Positions 1 to 6,495 are shown, counted from the stretch's first letter. The stretch is DNA of 9,542 nt from Holosporales bacterium (GCA_031257415.1 JAIROR010000005.1:1-9542), one strand, 5' to 3'. Notes: generated from the letters alone by a model not told the origin. Made by a program: numbers and translations.

Positions 1-76
1 CAAGCCATTACTCTCCTACTAATCAAATATACCTTAATCTGTACCCAATCTAAGATAGCCCTGCAACCTTGCATAG

Positions 77-540
77 ATGCTTCAGTTCATAAAACAAGCC
101 CTTGCCAAATCACAACAGCTGCTCAAGTTCCCATGTACTGGCCAAGTACCGTGCGACCTTGTGCTGCGGTTCTTTCGTCAATCATCCTGTTTCTAAAATG
201 AAACAAACATGAACTATCTTTTCTTTTACTCTCTTCTAACAATGCGAGAAGCTCTTCACCTCTCTTCTATAGAAGCACCCTTGCGCTACCAGTATCATCC
301 TTACCATATGCGGTAAGAATATCCTTCTATAGATGGCCAAACATAAACTCCTATGACTTGCACAGGAGGGCTTCATAAATGGGTTAGGACGTTTCGCTTC
401 ATAAACAAGCAACCCCACTTACTTATTTATAGGCTACCACAATATTTTTTGCAATGCAACTATTTTTTTATGTCCCATCACATTTTTGTCCCAAAAAAAG
501 ATTTTTTTGTCTCATATCGGGAACCAGCTTCTGGATTGGT
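77..540. repeat. Left spacer: degenerate dispersed repeat, no gene
   Basis: The first 632 bases contain no convincing gene. Several blocks here recur in the same order and orientation in the right spacer. Block 85-155 resembles 8802-8880, both starting TTCATAAA(A)CAAGCCCTTGCC. CAATCATCCTGTTTCT near 180 resembles CAATCTTCCTGTTTCT near 9064. Block 405-540 resembles about 9205-9350. Within the last block, 454-487 and 9264-9297 are nearly identical, differing mainly in T-run length. A further copy of CTTCATAAACAAGC lies at 397-410. The blocks are seen directly; that they descend from one repeat family of roughly 450-550 bp is inference. Its nature (decayed element, old duplication or structured spacer) cannot be told from here. 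Confidence 0.65.
264..335. repeat. Short palindrome and hairpin cluster in left spacer
   Basis: CTTCTATAGAAG at 264-275 is a perfect 12-base palindrome. CTTCTATAG recurs near 324, about 60 bases on. Between them, CTTACC (300-305) and GGTAAG (312-317) form a perfect 6-bp stem with a 6-base loop. No T-run follows on either strand, so this is not a convincing terminator. No role is assigned. Confidence 0.5.
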
Positions 541-555
541 TTGGCTCAAAACGCG

Positions 556-636
556 TTAATTCGAGCACATCTCCTTCAGCAACTGCACAAGCTGCTCAAT
601 CGTTTTTCGATTCGTTTCAACATAACAGGTTTTCAC
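556..636 (-). CDS. Possible 26-codon ORF coupled to nuoM stop
   Basis: A GTG at 636-634 overlaps the nuoM stop in the arrangement GTGA and opens a frame of 26 codons ending in TAA at 558-556. The predicted peptide is charged, with a helix-like middle (TIEQLVQLLKEM) and three cysteines. The stop/start overlap is typical of translational coupling, and the tight overlaps between nuoK, nuoL and nuoM make a further coupled frame plausible. I recognise no family. Such a short frame can easily arise by chance, and the GTG start has no independent support. The same bases contain a small inverted repeat (AATCG, five A, CGATT on the minus strand) that could instead be a 3' structure. Confidence 0.25.
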   Translation of the reverse strand: MKTCYVETNRKTIEQLVQLLKEMCSN

Positions 637-2042
637 CGTATATCCAAGAAAAAGCGTGGCATAAACCCGAAAAATAGAATGATTCCAAACAGTGTTATCA
701 GGATTAGCTTCTTGGAAGCTGTCGGCTTGTTATATATCTCGTTTGGCATACCGGTTTTCCATGCTCCAAAGACGTTATAATACAGCCAAAATGTGTATGC
801 CGAAGAGGAAAGGATAATTAATCCCAAGAATGCTACATATATTGGGGAGAGTTTATATGCGGAATACATCGTTGTAATTTCCACAAAGAATCCCCAAGTG
901 GCTGGGCTTCCAATGAGCATGAAGAATACAACCGCCATCACATGCTTGATAGCTCGAGATTCAACAAATCTCAAATTCGTCATGCTTCTTGTATTAAACG
1001 CTGCCTTTACAATATCGGAAATGAAGAACAAAATCGTTATTATGAAGCTGTGATACAATACTGCAAAAACGAAATTTTTAATGCCTATTCCACTGAGCAG
1101 AATAAACATATACATATTCATATGCAGCACTGTAAAATAAGCAAAAAACTTTTTTAAATCGTCTTGGATAAACAGGTGAGCGCAGGCGATAGCCGAGCTC
1201 ACAAGACAGATTATTGCTATAATATCAGTAAATCTAACGAGTTCGTCGAAGAACACATGGTAAAGAATTTTGATTATAACAATAGTTGCAAATTTCAAAG
1301 CAATGGCCCCAAGAATAACAGAACAAGTAGTAGGAGAGTCGGAATGGACTGTAGGGACCCAATAGTGAAACGGGAAAGTTGGTATTTTTATTGCGATTCC
1401 AGCGAATAGAATCCAGAAGCAGAGAGTATTTCGAAGTTGCCCATGTTCGTATATTCTGAGTATGTCTGAAGTGCCGTTGTTGTTATATATAATAATGAAC
1501 GCTGTTATTGTGCACAGGGCGCTTGCCATACTATAAAACAGAAACTGGAAGGCGGCGTGCCTGCTATAGCGCTTATTCGCGGAGTATATCATAACGAATA
1601 CCGGAATCATAATTGCTTCCATAAAGAACAACATCAAAAACAGATCGTAGGCTGCAAACGTCCCTATCGCGAGTGATTCACAAAGTAGAATCGAAACCAA
1701 GAAATGCTTCTGCCTGTCGATATTCTTTTTAGAAAGCCAAAGAATCGACAGAAATGACATGGTGGCTGTCATGCATATAAACAATATAGAAAATTTATCA
1801 ATTCCAACTTTGTATTTTATATTATATATTGGTAACCATGCGCATTCATCTATGTGCTGGACAGTATTTTTGTCAAAATCAAAGTTAAAGAGAACGATAA
1901 ATGACAGGGCGAGCACAACAAAGCTTCCCCATATGCCAACGAGCTTTGCGTTCTGAGGATTATCTTCATTTGAGAATAAGACAAAAACAGAAGTTATAGA
2001 AGGAAGGAAAATTAAAACTGAAACAATTGGAAATTCAAACAT
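633..2042 (-). CDS. nuoM: NADH-quinone oxidoreductase subunit M (NuoM), divergent
   Basis: A 469-residue polytopic inner-membrane protein, one of the antiporter-like proton-pumping subunits of respiratory complex I. Family landmarks are present and correctly ordered: WLPIYNIKYKVGID near residues 69-82, Glu142 in the MEAIMIP segment, Lys219 in IKIPTFPFHYW, Lys250 in ALKFATI, QDDLKKFFAY at 293-302 and Glu388 in WGFFVEITT. These match Glu144, Lys234, Lys265 and Glu407 of E. coli NuoM, so proton transfer is probably intact. Some usually strict motifs have drifted: the LPGTSGF region reads SPATWGF, and AYSS reads AYFT. The ATG at 2042 is chosen because it begins the conserved N-terminal MFEFP region; an in-frame upstream ATG at 2084 would put it deep inside nuoL. 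The chosen start overlaps the nuoL stop by 8 bases (ATGTTTGA), suggesting translational coupling. No nuoN follows. Confidence 0.93.
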   Translation of the reverse strand: MFEFPIVSVLIFLPSITSVFVLFSNEDNPQNAKLVGIWGSFVVLALSFIVLFNFDFDKNTVQHIDECAWLPIYNIKYKVGIDKFSILFICMTATMSFLSILWLSKKNIDRQKHFLVSILLCESLAIGTFAAYDLFLMLFFMEAIMIPVFVMIYSANKRYSRHAAFQFLFYSMASALCTITAFIIIYNNNGTSDILRIYEHGQLRNTLCFWILFAGIAIKIPTFPFHYWVPTVHSDSPTTCSVILGAIALKFATIVIIKILYHVFFDELVRFTDIIAIICLVSSAIACAHLFIQDDLKKFFAYFTVLHMNMYMFILLSGIGIKNFVFAVLYHSFIITILFFISDIVKAAFNTRSMTNLRFVESRAIKHVMAVVFFMLIGSPATWGFFVEITTMYSAYKLSPIYVAFLGLIILSSSAYTFWLYYNVFGAWKTGMPNEIYNKPTASKKLILITLFGIILFFGFMPRFFLDIR

Positions 2043-3903
2043 ATTGATTCCCAGCAAATAATAGGTATAGCAAGCAGGCCACAATTCCGCAAAATATCAT
2101 ACAGGCTTGTTTATGTATGGCGCTCCTGTGAATCTTGGTTAATCCGACTGATGCCAAATTTGTGACAGAGTAAAAGATATCACCGTGCCTTTTGCTCATT
2201 TTTTCATCAAATCTCCCTATCGCAGCAAAACAGCTTCTGGCGGAATTGGCTATATAATCAAGTATATATGCTGTAACTTCGTGCTTGGTGAATATCGTAG
2301 ACAACTTGTAACCTATCTTTCTTTGCGCCTGCGTCGCAATATTTTTTATTTCAAAGATAATTTGAGCAACTATAAAGCCAATTATTATTTGGGCAATTTC
2401 GATCAAATTTTCTATTAAATAATCAATAAATCCTCGCAGATACACTGTTCCAGAATTGCCAAAATGAAGAACGTCCCACTCGCACATACTCCAGGTTATG
2501 AACGAACCAAAAATAGACACGATAACAAGCGCCAAGGTCGCGGACATATGCCTTGTCGGAATATCTCCTATTCGTGATAATACCCCGCCGTCAATTCTCG
2601 ACTCTCCATAAACAGCGATTCTTATTAATCTTATAAAAGAAACAAGAGACAAAATATTCACAAAAGCAACAACGAATCCAATGGCAGTGTTCATGGTGTC
2701 GAATAATATACTGAGCAATGAAGACTTGGCAAAAAAGCTCACGAAAAATGGAAACCCAATCGTCGAAAGAAATGATATCAGGACAATATCGGTTATATTG
2801 GGGGTCAGCTTGTTTAGCCCCCCCATCTTCATTATATTCGTTTCATTGGCCAAAGCCGTTATAACATACGCAAAACTCAGGAAAAAAACAGATTTTGAAA
2901 AAGCATGGCATATAAAACAAAGGAGAGAAATCGAATATTCTCCCAGTCCACTAGCTATGAACATCAACCCAACCGATGCAGCCGTCGAACACGCTATTAT
3001 CTTTTTGGCATCAGTATGGAATAAAGACGAAATAATCATGAGAATAGCCGTCGTGCCCCCTGATATCACCATAATGTTCTGCAAAATTGGTTGGTCTTCA
3101 AATATGAAAAAACATTTTGCTATGAATATAACTCCAAACCCTACTATTGTCGCAGTATGTAGAAAAATGGAAACAAATATATTGGCTTTTGTTGAATCGA
3201 GAAGCCATGATGAAAACGGAAACTGAGCCCCTTTGCAGAGACAAGATACTAGAAGCAAAAGCCCCGGTATCCTGAGGGCTGGATAATCTTCCAGGTGCTC
3301 ATATGCTATTCTTATGCGCAAAAAATCAGTTGTTCTTAGTGTGGCTATTATTGTAACCGTTGCCATTAAAAATAGAATGCTTGAAAATTTATTCATTAAA
3401 AATATCTTAACAGTTTCATATTTGGCCTTATCTTCAAATCCAATCAAGATAACGGATATCAGACTCAGAATTTCAATCCCAATAAAAAAGTTAAAAATGT
3501 TATTCGAGAGAATTGCAAAACACATAGCACTGCCGAAGATATTCAAACATGCCTGATATTTAAGCTGTTTCACGCTTGTGTCAGTATTTATTTGAATATT
3601 GGAATACTGAATAACGATAAGTATTATCATAACGATTATACATAACACCGTCTCGGGTATTCCATAATTGAGCGATATACTGAAAGGTATGTTCTTTATC
3701 GAAAATACTCGCACTTCGAAAATATTGACACTGACAAACACACAGCTCACGAGTATGAAAGACGAAAATAACAGAGCGTATACAAAAGAAAAATGCCTGA
3801 AAAATTTGGATCTGCGAAAAACAATGGCAAATAAGATTGAGGCAATAGGCATTAAAACAGGAGCAACCCCGACGAATAGAAAATAACTACTCCCCATCAT
3901 CAT
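2035..3903 (-). CDS. nuoL: NADH-quinone oxidoreductase subunit L (NuoL), divergent
   Basis: A 622-residue polytopic membrane protein, close to the usual NuoL length of about 610. It is the distal antiporter-like subunit of complex I. Residues that align with E. coli functional positions are Glu144 (FFIGIEILSL), Lys224 (CKGAQFPF), His249 (HTATIV), His333 and Lys337 (CHAFSKSVFFL), and Lys393 (SFFAKSSLL). The last 25 residues form a transmembrane helix after a long region from about 480, consistent with the lateral helix and final helix specific to NuoL; this argues against a NuoM, NuoN or MrpD identity. The normally strong PTPVSALIHAATMV stretch is eroded to NIFVSIFLHTATIV. The gene overlaps the end of nuoK by 17 bases. 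Of three consecutive ATG codons the first is preferred, since AGGGG at 3915-3919 lies 11 bases upstream of it. Confidence 0.92.
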   Translation of the reverse strand: MMMGSSYFLFVGVAPVLMPIASILFAIVFRRSKFFRHFSFVYALLFSSFILVSCVFVSVNIFEVRVFSIKNIPFSISLNYGIPETVLCIIVMIILIVIQYSNIQINTDTSVKQLKYQACLNIFGSAMCFAILSNNIFNFFIGIEILSLISVILIGFEDKAKYETVKIFLMNKFSSILFLMATVTIIATLRTTDFLRIRIAYEHLEDYPALRIPGLLLLVSCLCKGAQFPFSSWLLDSTKANIFVSIFLHTATIVGFGVIFIAKCFFIFEDQPILQNIMVISGGTTAILMIISSLFHTDAKKIIACSTAASVGLMFIASGLGEYSISLLCFICHAFSKSVFFLSFAYVITALANETNIMKMGGLNKLTPNITDIVLISFLSTIGFPFFVSFFAKSSLLSILFDTMNTAIGFVVAFVNILSLVSFIRLIRIAVYGESRIDGGVLSRIGDIPTRHMSATLALVIVSIFGSFITWSMCEWDVLHFGNSGTVYLRGFIDYLIENLIEIAQIIIGFIVAQIIFEIKNIATQAQRKIGYKLSTIFTKHEVTAYILDYIANSARSCFAAIGRFDEKMSKRHGDIFYSVTNLASVGLTKIHRSAIHKQACMIFCGIVACLLYLLFAGNQYV

Positions 3904-4222
3904 CTAGTAAATCACCCCTGTTATTGTTTTTCGTGTATACTGCAAATACCATAGCGAAAACAAGACAACTTACAGTTATAGCAACAATCGAAAATATATG
4001 GCCAATCTTAGACTTATCTATATATGACATATACGCAAAATTAATAACCGTAGCAAGAATCATAATCTCAATTGACATAAAAGTCTTGATCAAGTTCGAT
4101 CTGTTGAGAACAACTCCACCGAGCCCTATTAAAAACAAAAACGCCGTGAAGATCAAAAAGTTATCTATGTATACCGTAACCACCGTATTTCTAAATTGCA
4201 ACACATACATATACACACTCAC
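3887..4222 (-). CDS. nuoK: NADH-quinone oxidoreductase subunit K (NuoK-like)
   Basis: A 111-residue protein with three predicted membrane helices (about 21-40, 43-66 and 73-97), as in NuoK/ND4L of complex I. The segment LIGLGGVVLNRSNLIKTFMSIEIMILA is characteristic (compare E. coli [20 protein letters not shown]) and contains the conserved membrane glutamate, here Glu52, equal to Glu36 in E. coli. The second conserved glutamate (Glu72 in E. coli, in AAAEAS) is replaced by Val88 in AITVSCLVFA. The C-terminus is short and acidic. MrpC is an alternative, but its PLPQALVLTAIVI signature is absent. The start is uncertain: GTG at 4222 gives the longest form, ATG at 4210 is possible, and the family usually has 10-15 fewer N-terminal residues. 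The frame is closed upstream by a stop at 4300-4298. It is the first gene of the KLM cluster; nuoJ is not adjacent. Confidence 0.85.
   Translation of the reverse strand: MSVYMYVLQFRNTVVTVYIDNFLIFTAFLFLIGLGGVVLNRSNLIKTFMSIEIMILATVINFAYMSYIDKSKIGHIFSIVAITVSCLVFAMVFAVYTKNNNRGDLLDDDGE
3915..3919 (-). promoter_or_regulatory. Ribosome binding site of nuoL
   Basis: AGGGG on the minus strand lies inside the 3' end of nuoK, 11 bases before the first of three tandem ATG codons. The second and third ATG would be 14 and 17 bases away, so this site favours the first start. Confidence 0.5.
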
Positions 4223-4254
4223 ATGCCATATGATAGCATAGCTCCTGATTAAGA

Positions 4255-4338
4255 ATTTAAAAATCTGTGTTTTGGAAGCTAGGTAATCGGAACGAAATCA
4301 ACCGGAGATAACTCCTGGAATCAACTCCAGATAATTAT
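4255..4338. repeat. Degenerate repeat copy and small hairpins upstream of nuoK
   Basis: Bases 4255-4305 align with 8889-8941 in the right spacer: TTTAAAAA, a GTTTT block, TAATCGGA, then AAAATCAACC versus AAAACCAATT; identity is about 70 percent by eye. Immediately after come short stems, including CTGGA (4315-4319) with TCCAG (4326-4330), and GGAG with CTCC around 4304-4315. Read on the minus strand, the stretch has a thrice-repeated GGAGTTGATTCC-like pattern. It lies 35-115 bases upstream of nuoK and could form part of its leader. No clear promoter was recognised. Confidence 0.45.
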
Positions 4339-4452
4339 TACTTCTCTTTGATTTTGCCCACACTTCCTTAATGCTGCGGCAGAACGCCCTCTACACCTAC
4401 ACTTGACCCCTGATAAGAAATCCTTTAAAAATAGTATGTAAAGTTTAAAAGC

Positions 4453-4722
4453 GTGTTAGAAGATACATATATGTTCATGATGGAATCTGAGTTTGAGAGT
4501 CTAAATTTGGGTTCGAAGAGATTCAACAAGAGGTTTACAAAGAGCATGCAGACGCTTGCGAGCGCTCCGCAGAAGTCTATATATTCGGCCAGTAGTACTC
4601 GTGGTGAAGCTAAGGCCATTTACCGGATGCTTAACAATTCGTTATTTGATCTTAAAAAGATAAAAGCAGCGCACAAAAAGACTACAATTGATCGTATTAA
4701 AGAACATATTAGGCTCCGTTAA
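4453..4722 (+). pseudogene. Truncated IS4-type transposase, N-terminal DNA-binding part
   Basis: This frame matches the N-terminal DNA-binding domain of IS4/Tn5-like transposases (Tnp_DNA_bind type). The pattern E..LNLGSKRFNKRF, then LASAPQKSI, then EAKAIYRMLNN, then an H..T..RI.EH ending reproduces the family's LGDKR, P-SI, EAKAAYRF-N and H-T-R landmarks in order. Full-length relatives have roughly 400-470 residues; here the frame stops after 83-89, exactly where the catalytic DDE domain (first the DTT motif) should begin. The remainder is absent downstream, replaced within about 45 bases by a tandem array. The likely start is ATG at 4471 rather than GTG at 4453. It is the only plus-strand coding signal in the window. 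It should be inactive as a transposase. Confidence 0.75.
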
Positions 4723-4763
4723 AGAATTAGTGCCGTCGCTGGGTTGCGATGGGTTTCAGTCTT

Positions 4764-4949
4764 GTGGGGCAAATTTTTTTCCGTGGGACAATTTCTTTTC
4801 CGTGGGGCAAATTTTTTTTCCGTGGGACAATTTCTTTTCGTGGGACAATTTCTTTTCGTGGGGCAAATTTTTTTCCGTGGGGCAAATTTTTTTCCGCGGG
4901 ACAATTTCTTTTCGTGGGACAATTTCTTTTCGTGGGACAATTTCTTTTC
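4764..4949 (+). repeat. Ten-unit tandem array of two related 18-20 bp repeats
   Basis: Ten head-to-tail units of two types. Type A is GTGGGGCAAATTTTTTTCC (19-20 bases) at 4764, 4802, 4858 and 4877. Type B is GTGGGACAATTTCTTTTC with an optional extra C (18-19 bases) at 4783, 4822, 4840, 4896, 4914 and 4932. The order is A B A B B A A B B B. Units of one type are nearly identical to each other, so the array is recent or homogenised. Open frames cross it in both directions, giving FRGTISF-like or NCPTKR-like peptides, but these are by-products of a repeat whose commonest unit is 18 bases. It begins 41 bases after the transposase stump. Confidence 0.93.
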
Positions 4950-5006
4950 AATTTTTTCTTACGGGACAAAGATGGGACAAAAATTTTTCTTGCATAAAAA
5001 TAAAAA
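4950..5006 (+). repeat. Degenerate tail of the array with dispersed GGGACA motif
   Basis: Two decayed units follow the array, beginning at ACGGGACAAAG and GATGGGACAAAAA. The second, GATGGGACA followed by an A/T run and TTGCAT (4971-4994), matches in inverted orientation the motifs at 454-479 and 9264-9290. This links the tandem array to a motif found once in each of the outer spacers. Confidence 0.6.
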
Positions 5007-5126
5007 AGCATGCTACAATATTATTGGCACCTGTTCCTGCGGGTTCTGTTTTCCTCGAGAGCTCGCTGGGTTAACCAGGAGGGTGTTGGTGTATGTTCGT
5101 GAAGCTGCAATGAAAATCTTGTGAAA

Positions 5127-5153
5127 TCGACCCAGGGATGGTTTCTGGATCGA
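5127..5153 (-). other. Hairpin downstream of carboxypeptidase gene
   Basis: TCGATCCAG and CTGGGTCGA on the minus strand form a 9-bp stem with one G-U pair and a 9-base loop. It lies about 170 bases beyond the carboxypeptidase stop and about 50 bases beyond the small downstream frame. There is no good U-run after it, so a role as an intrinsic terminator is weak. On the plus strand the same stem has one mismatch. Confidence 0.35.
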
Positions 5154-5206
5154 CTTTGCTTTCCCAAATCCAGCGCCAAAAAATAATCAGCAAAATCAAC
5201 CAAAAA

Positions 5207-5329
5207 TTAAGGTTTTGTTAACTTTTCGGGGTTCAGTCTTTGATTCCTCCCTTCTCCTTCCAGGAAAGTCCTGAGAACATTTTCCAAAAGACCCGCGATT
5301 ACGCCAGGATCAATGTATACGACGATCAA
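5207..5329 (-). CDS. 40-codon frame overlapping the carboxypeptidase stop
   Basis: A frame beginning at TTG (5329-5327) overlaps the carboxypeptidase stop as TTGA and runs 40 codons to TAA at 5209-5207. Its composition looks coding: a hydrophobic start (IVVYIDPGVIAGLLENVL) followed by a charged end, without rare-looking codons. It is also the frame that would continue the carboxypeptidase if one base were added in the run of seven A residues (5336-5342 region) just before that gene's stop. It may therefore be a small coupled gene, the true C-terminus of the carboxypeptidase lost by frameshift or sequencing error, or chance. I recognise no family. Confidence 0.3.
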   Translation of the reverse strand: MIVVYIDPGVIAGLLENVLRTFLEGEGRNQRLNPEKLTKP

Positions 5330-6495
5330 GACTTCTTTTTTTCTTCTCTCGAGACTTTAATAATTACCTCTTCGTCGTCAACAAACTCCATTACTTCTTC
5401 GTCGTTTTCGTATAGATCTTCTATGAAATTCTTCTGCTCTTTTGAATATCCGTTGATTTGATCAAAGGTTATTCCGCTATCGCTAATCACCTCAAGGACT
5501 TCTCCCTCATCGATGATCACGCGCGTGCTCTTTTTCTTGCTTGGCTTGACGGTGGCGGCATCATCAATCGGAATGCTTGTGAATGGACTTCTTTTTGTTT
5601 TTGGGGTATTCTTCTTTTCTACCACCGCCTTCTCTGCCGCTGACTTTTTTAGAAGCGTCTTGCAGACCGTTGCAATCGTGTGGTCTGCGAGGTACTTATT
5701 CATCAGTTTTGCTGCATACAAATCGCGAATTCTGCTCGTATCTCTGCCAAAAACAACGACAAAGACTCGCTTTGGTTTTCCGTTTTTGTCGTATTTTTGA
5801 GCTGTTACGAACAAATTGAATCCGGATGCGTTTATGAAACCAGTCTTTGCTCCGTCGGCCCCAGCGTACCACATAAGAATCTTCGCGTGCGTGGAGTGTT
5901 TTTTCCCATTGTATTCGCAAGATTTCTGCGAGAAGAAATGCCAATATTTGCGGCCAAAGCGCTTGAAAATACTCATTGCCAATATGACAATATCCTTTGC
6001 TGTTGTGTATTGATTTTTATTTGGGACCCCAGAAGGATTCTCGAAATGAGTATTGTTCATACCAAGCCTTTTGGCCGTTTTGTTCATGCGGGAGACGAAA
6101 GACCGAACGTCTCCGGATATCCCCTCCGCTATAACGACAGCCGCATCATTTGCTGATTTAACACATATAGCCTCCAGCAATTTGATTGCAGGAACTTTTT
6201 CTCCGGTCGCGAGATTCAGTTTCGAACTAATCTGATTAGCGGCCAGTCTGGATGTCTGAAATTTAGTGTTTCTAGTGATGCGTCCAGAATCAAACTCTTC
6301 CAAAAATATATAGGCAGTCATTAGTTTCGTTAGTGAAGCAGGAAAACATTTATCATTTGCATTCTCTGAAAAAACAACTTTTCTATTAGCAGTATAGTCG
6401 ACAACAATTGCTGCCTTCCTTGCAACCTGAACATCGGGCTCAGCCACGCAACACCCAATAAAAAGAAAAGGAATGAATATCCGAACGAAAGACAT
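5326..6495 (-). CDS. D-alanyl-D-alanine carboxypeptidase (S11 family, DacA-like)
   Basis: A 389-residue exported enzyme that removes the terminal D-alanine from peptidoglycan stem peptides. An N-terminal signal peptide is visible (residues 1 to about 18, ending CCVA before EPD). The three active-site motifs of the SxxK penicillin-binding family are intact and correctly spaced: Ser54-Leu-Thr-Lys57 in FPASLTKLMTAY, Ser114-Ala-Asn116 in KSANDAA, and Lys217-Thr-Gly219 in DGAKTGF. NNTHFENPSG near 147-156 is also typical. After about residue 275 the usual PBP5 C-terminal domain and membrane-anchor helix are not recognisable. Instead there is a lysine-rich stretch (about 282-325) and then a highly acidic tail ending in a basic EEKKKS. 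The ATG at 6495 is chosen because it begins the signal peptide; its Shine-Dalgarno sequence is poor. The gene has no close operon partner. Confidence 0.93.
   Translation of the reverse strand: MSFVRIFIPFLFIGCCVAEPDVQVARKAAIVVDYTANRKVVFSENANDKCFPASLTKLMTAYIFLEEFDSGRITRNTKFQTSRLAANQISSKLNLATGEKVPAIKLLEAICVKSANDAAVVIAEGISGDVRSFVSRMNKTAKRLGMNNTHFENPSGVPNKNQYTTAKDIVILAMSIFKRFGRKYWHFFSQKSCEYNGKKHSTHAKILMWYAGADGAKTGFINASGFNLFVTAQKYDKNGKPKRVFVVVFGRDTSRIRDLYAAKLMNKYLADHTIATVCKTLLKKSAAEKAVVEKKNTPKTKRSPFTSIPIDDAATVKPSKKKSTRVIIDEGEVLEVISDSGITFDQINGYSKEQKNFIEDLYENDEEVMEFVDDEEVIIKVSREEKKKS

Noticed and set aside
2681..3226. 181-codon plus-strand frame
   Set aside because: Antisense to nuoL across its conserved core; an artefact of the codon usage of a membrane protein.
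4403..4431. TTGACC and TAAAAA as a promoter for the transposase stump
   Set aside because: The -35 is fair and the spacing is 17 bases, but the -10 is too poor and the surrounding AT-rich sequence offers many equal alternatives.
4764..4949. CRISPR array
   Set aside because: The units are directly adjacent, with no unique spacers, and there are no cas genes.
5030..5095. tRNA-like or tmRNA-like stretch near GCGGGTTCTGTTTTC
   Set aside because: It recalls a T-arm, but the matching stem, acceptor stem and anticodon arm could not be built on either strand.
4744..5124. Open frames through the tandem array on both strands, giving repetitive FRGTISF-, WDNFFS- or NCPTKR-like peptides
   Set aside because: They are open in several frames at once because the commonest unit is 18 bases and free of stops; there is no start-site support and no domain. 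The repeat is better explained as non-coding DNA.
5696..6156. Frames on both strands inside the carboxypeptidase gene
   Set aside because: The S11 motifs in the main frame are decisive; the others are shadows.
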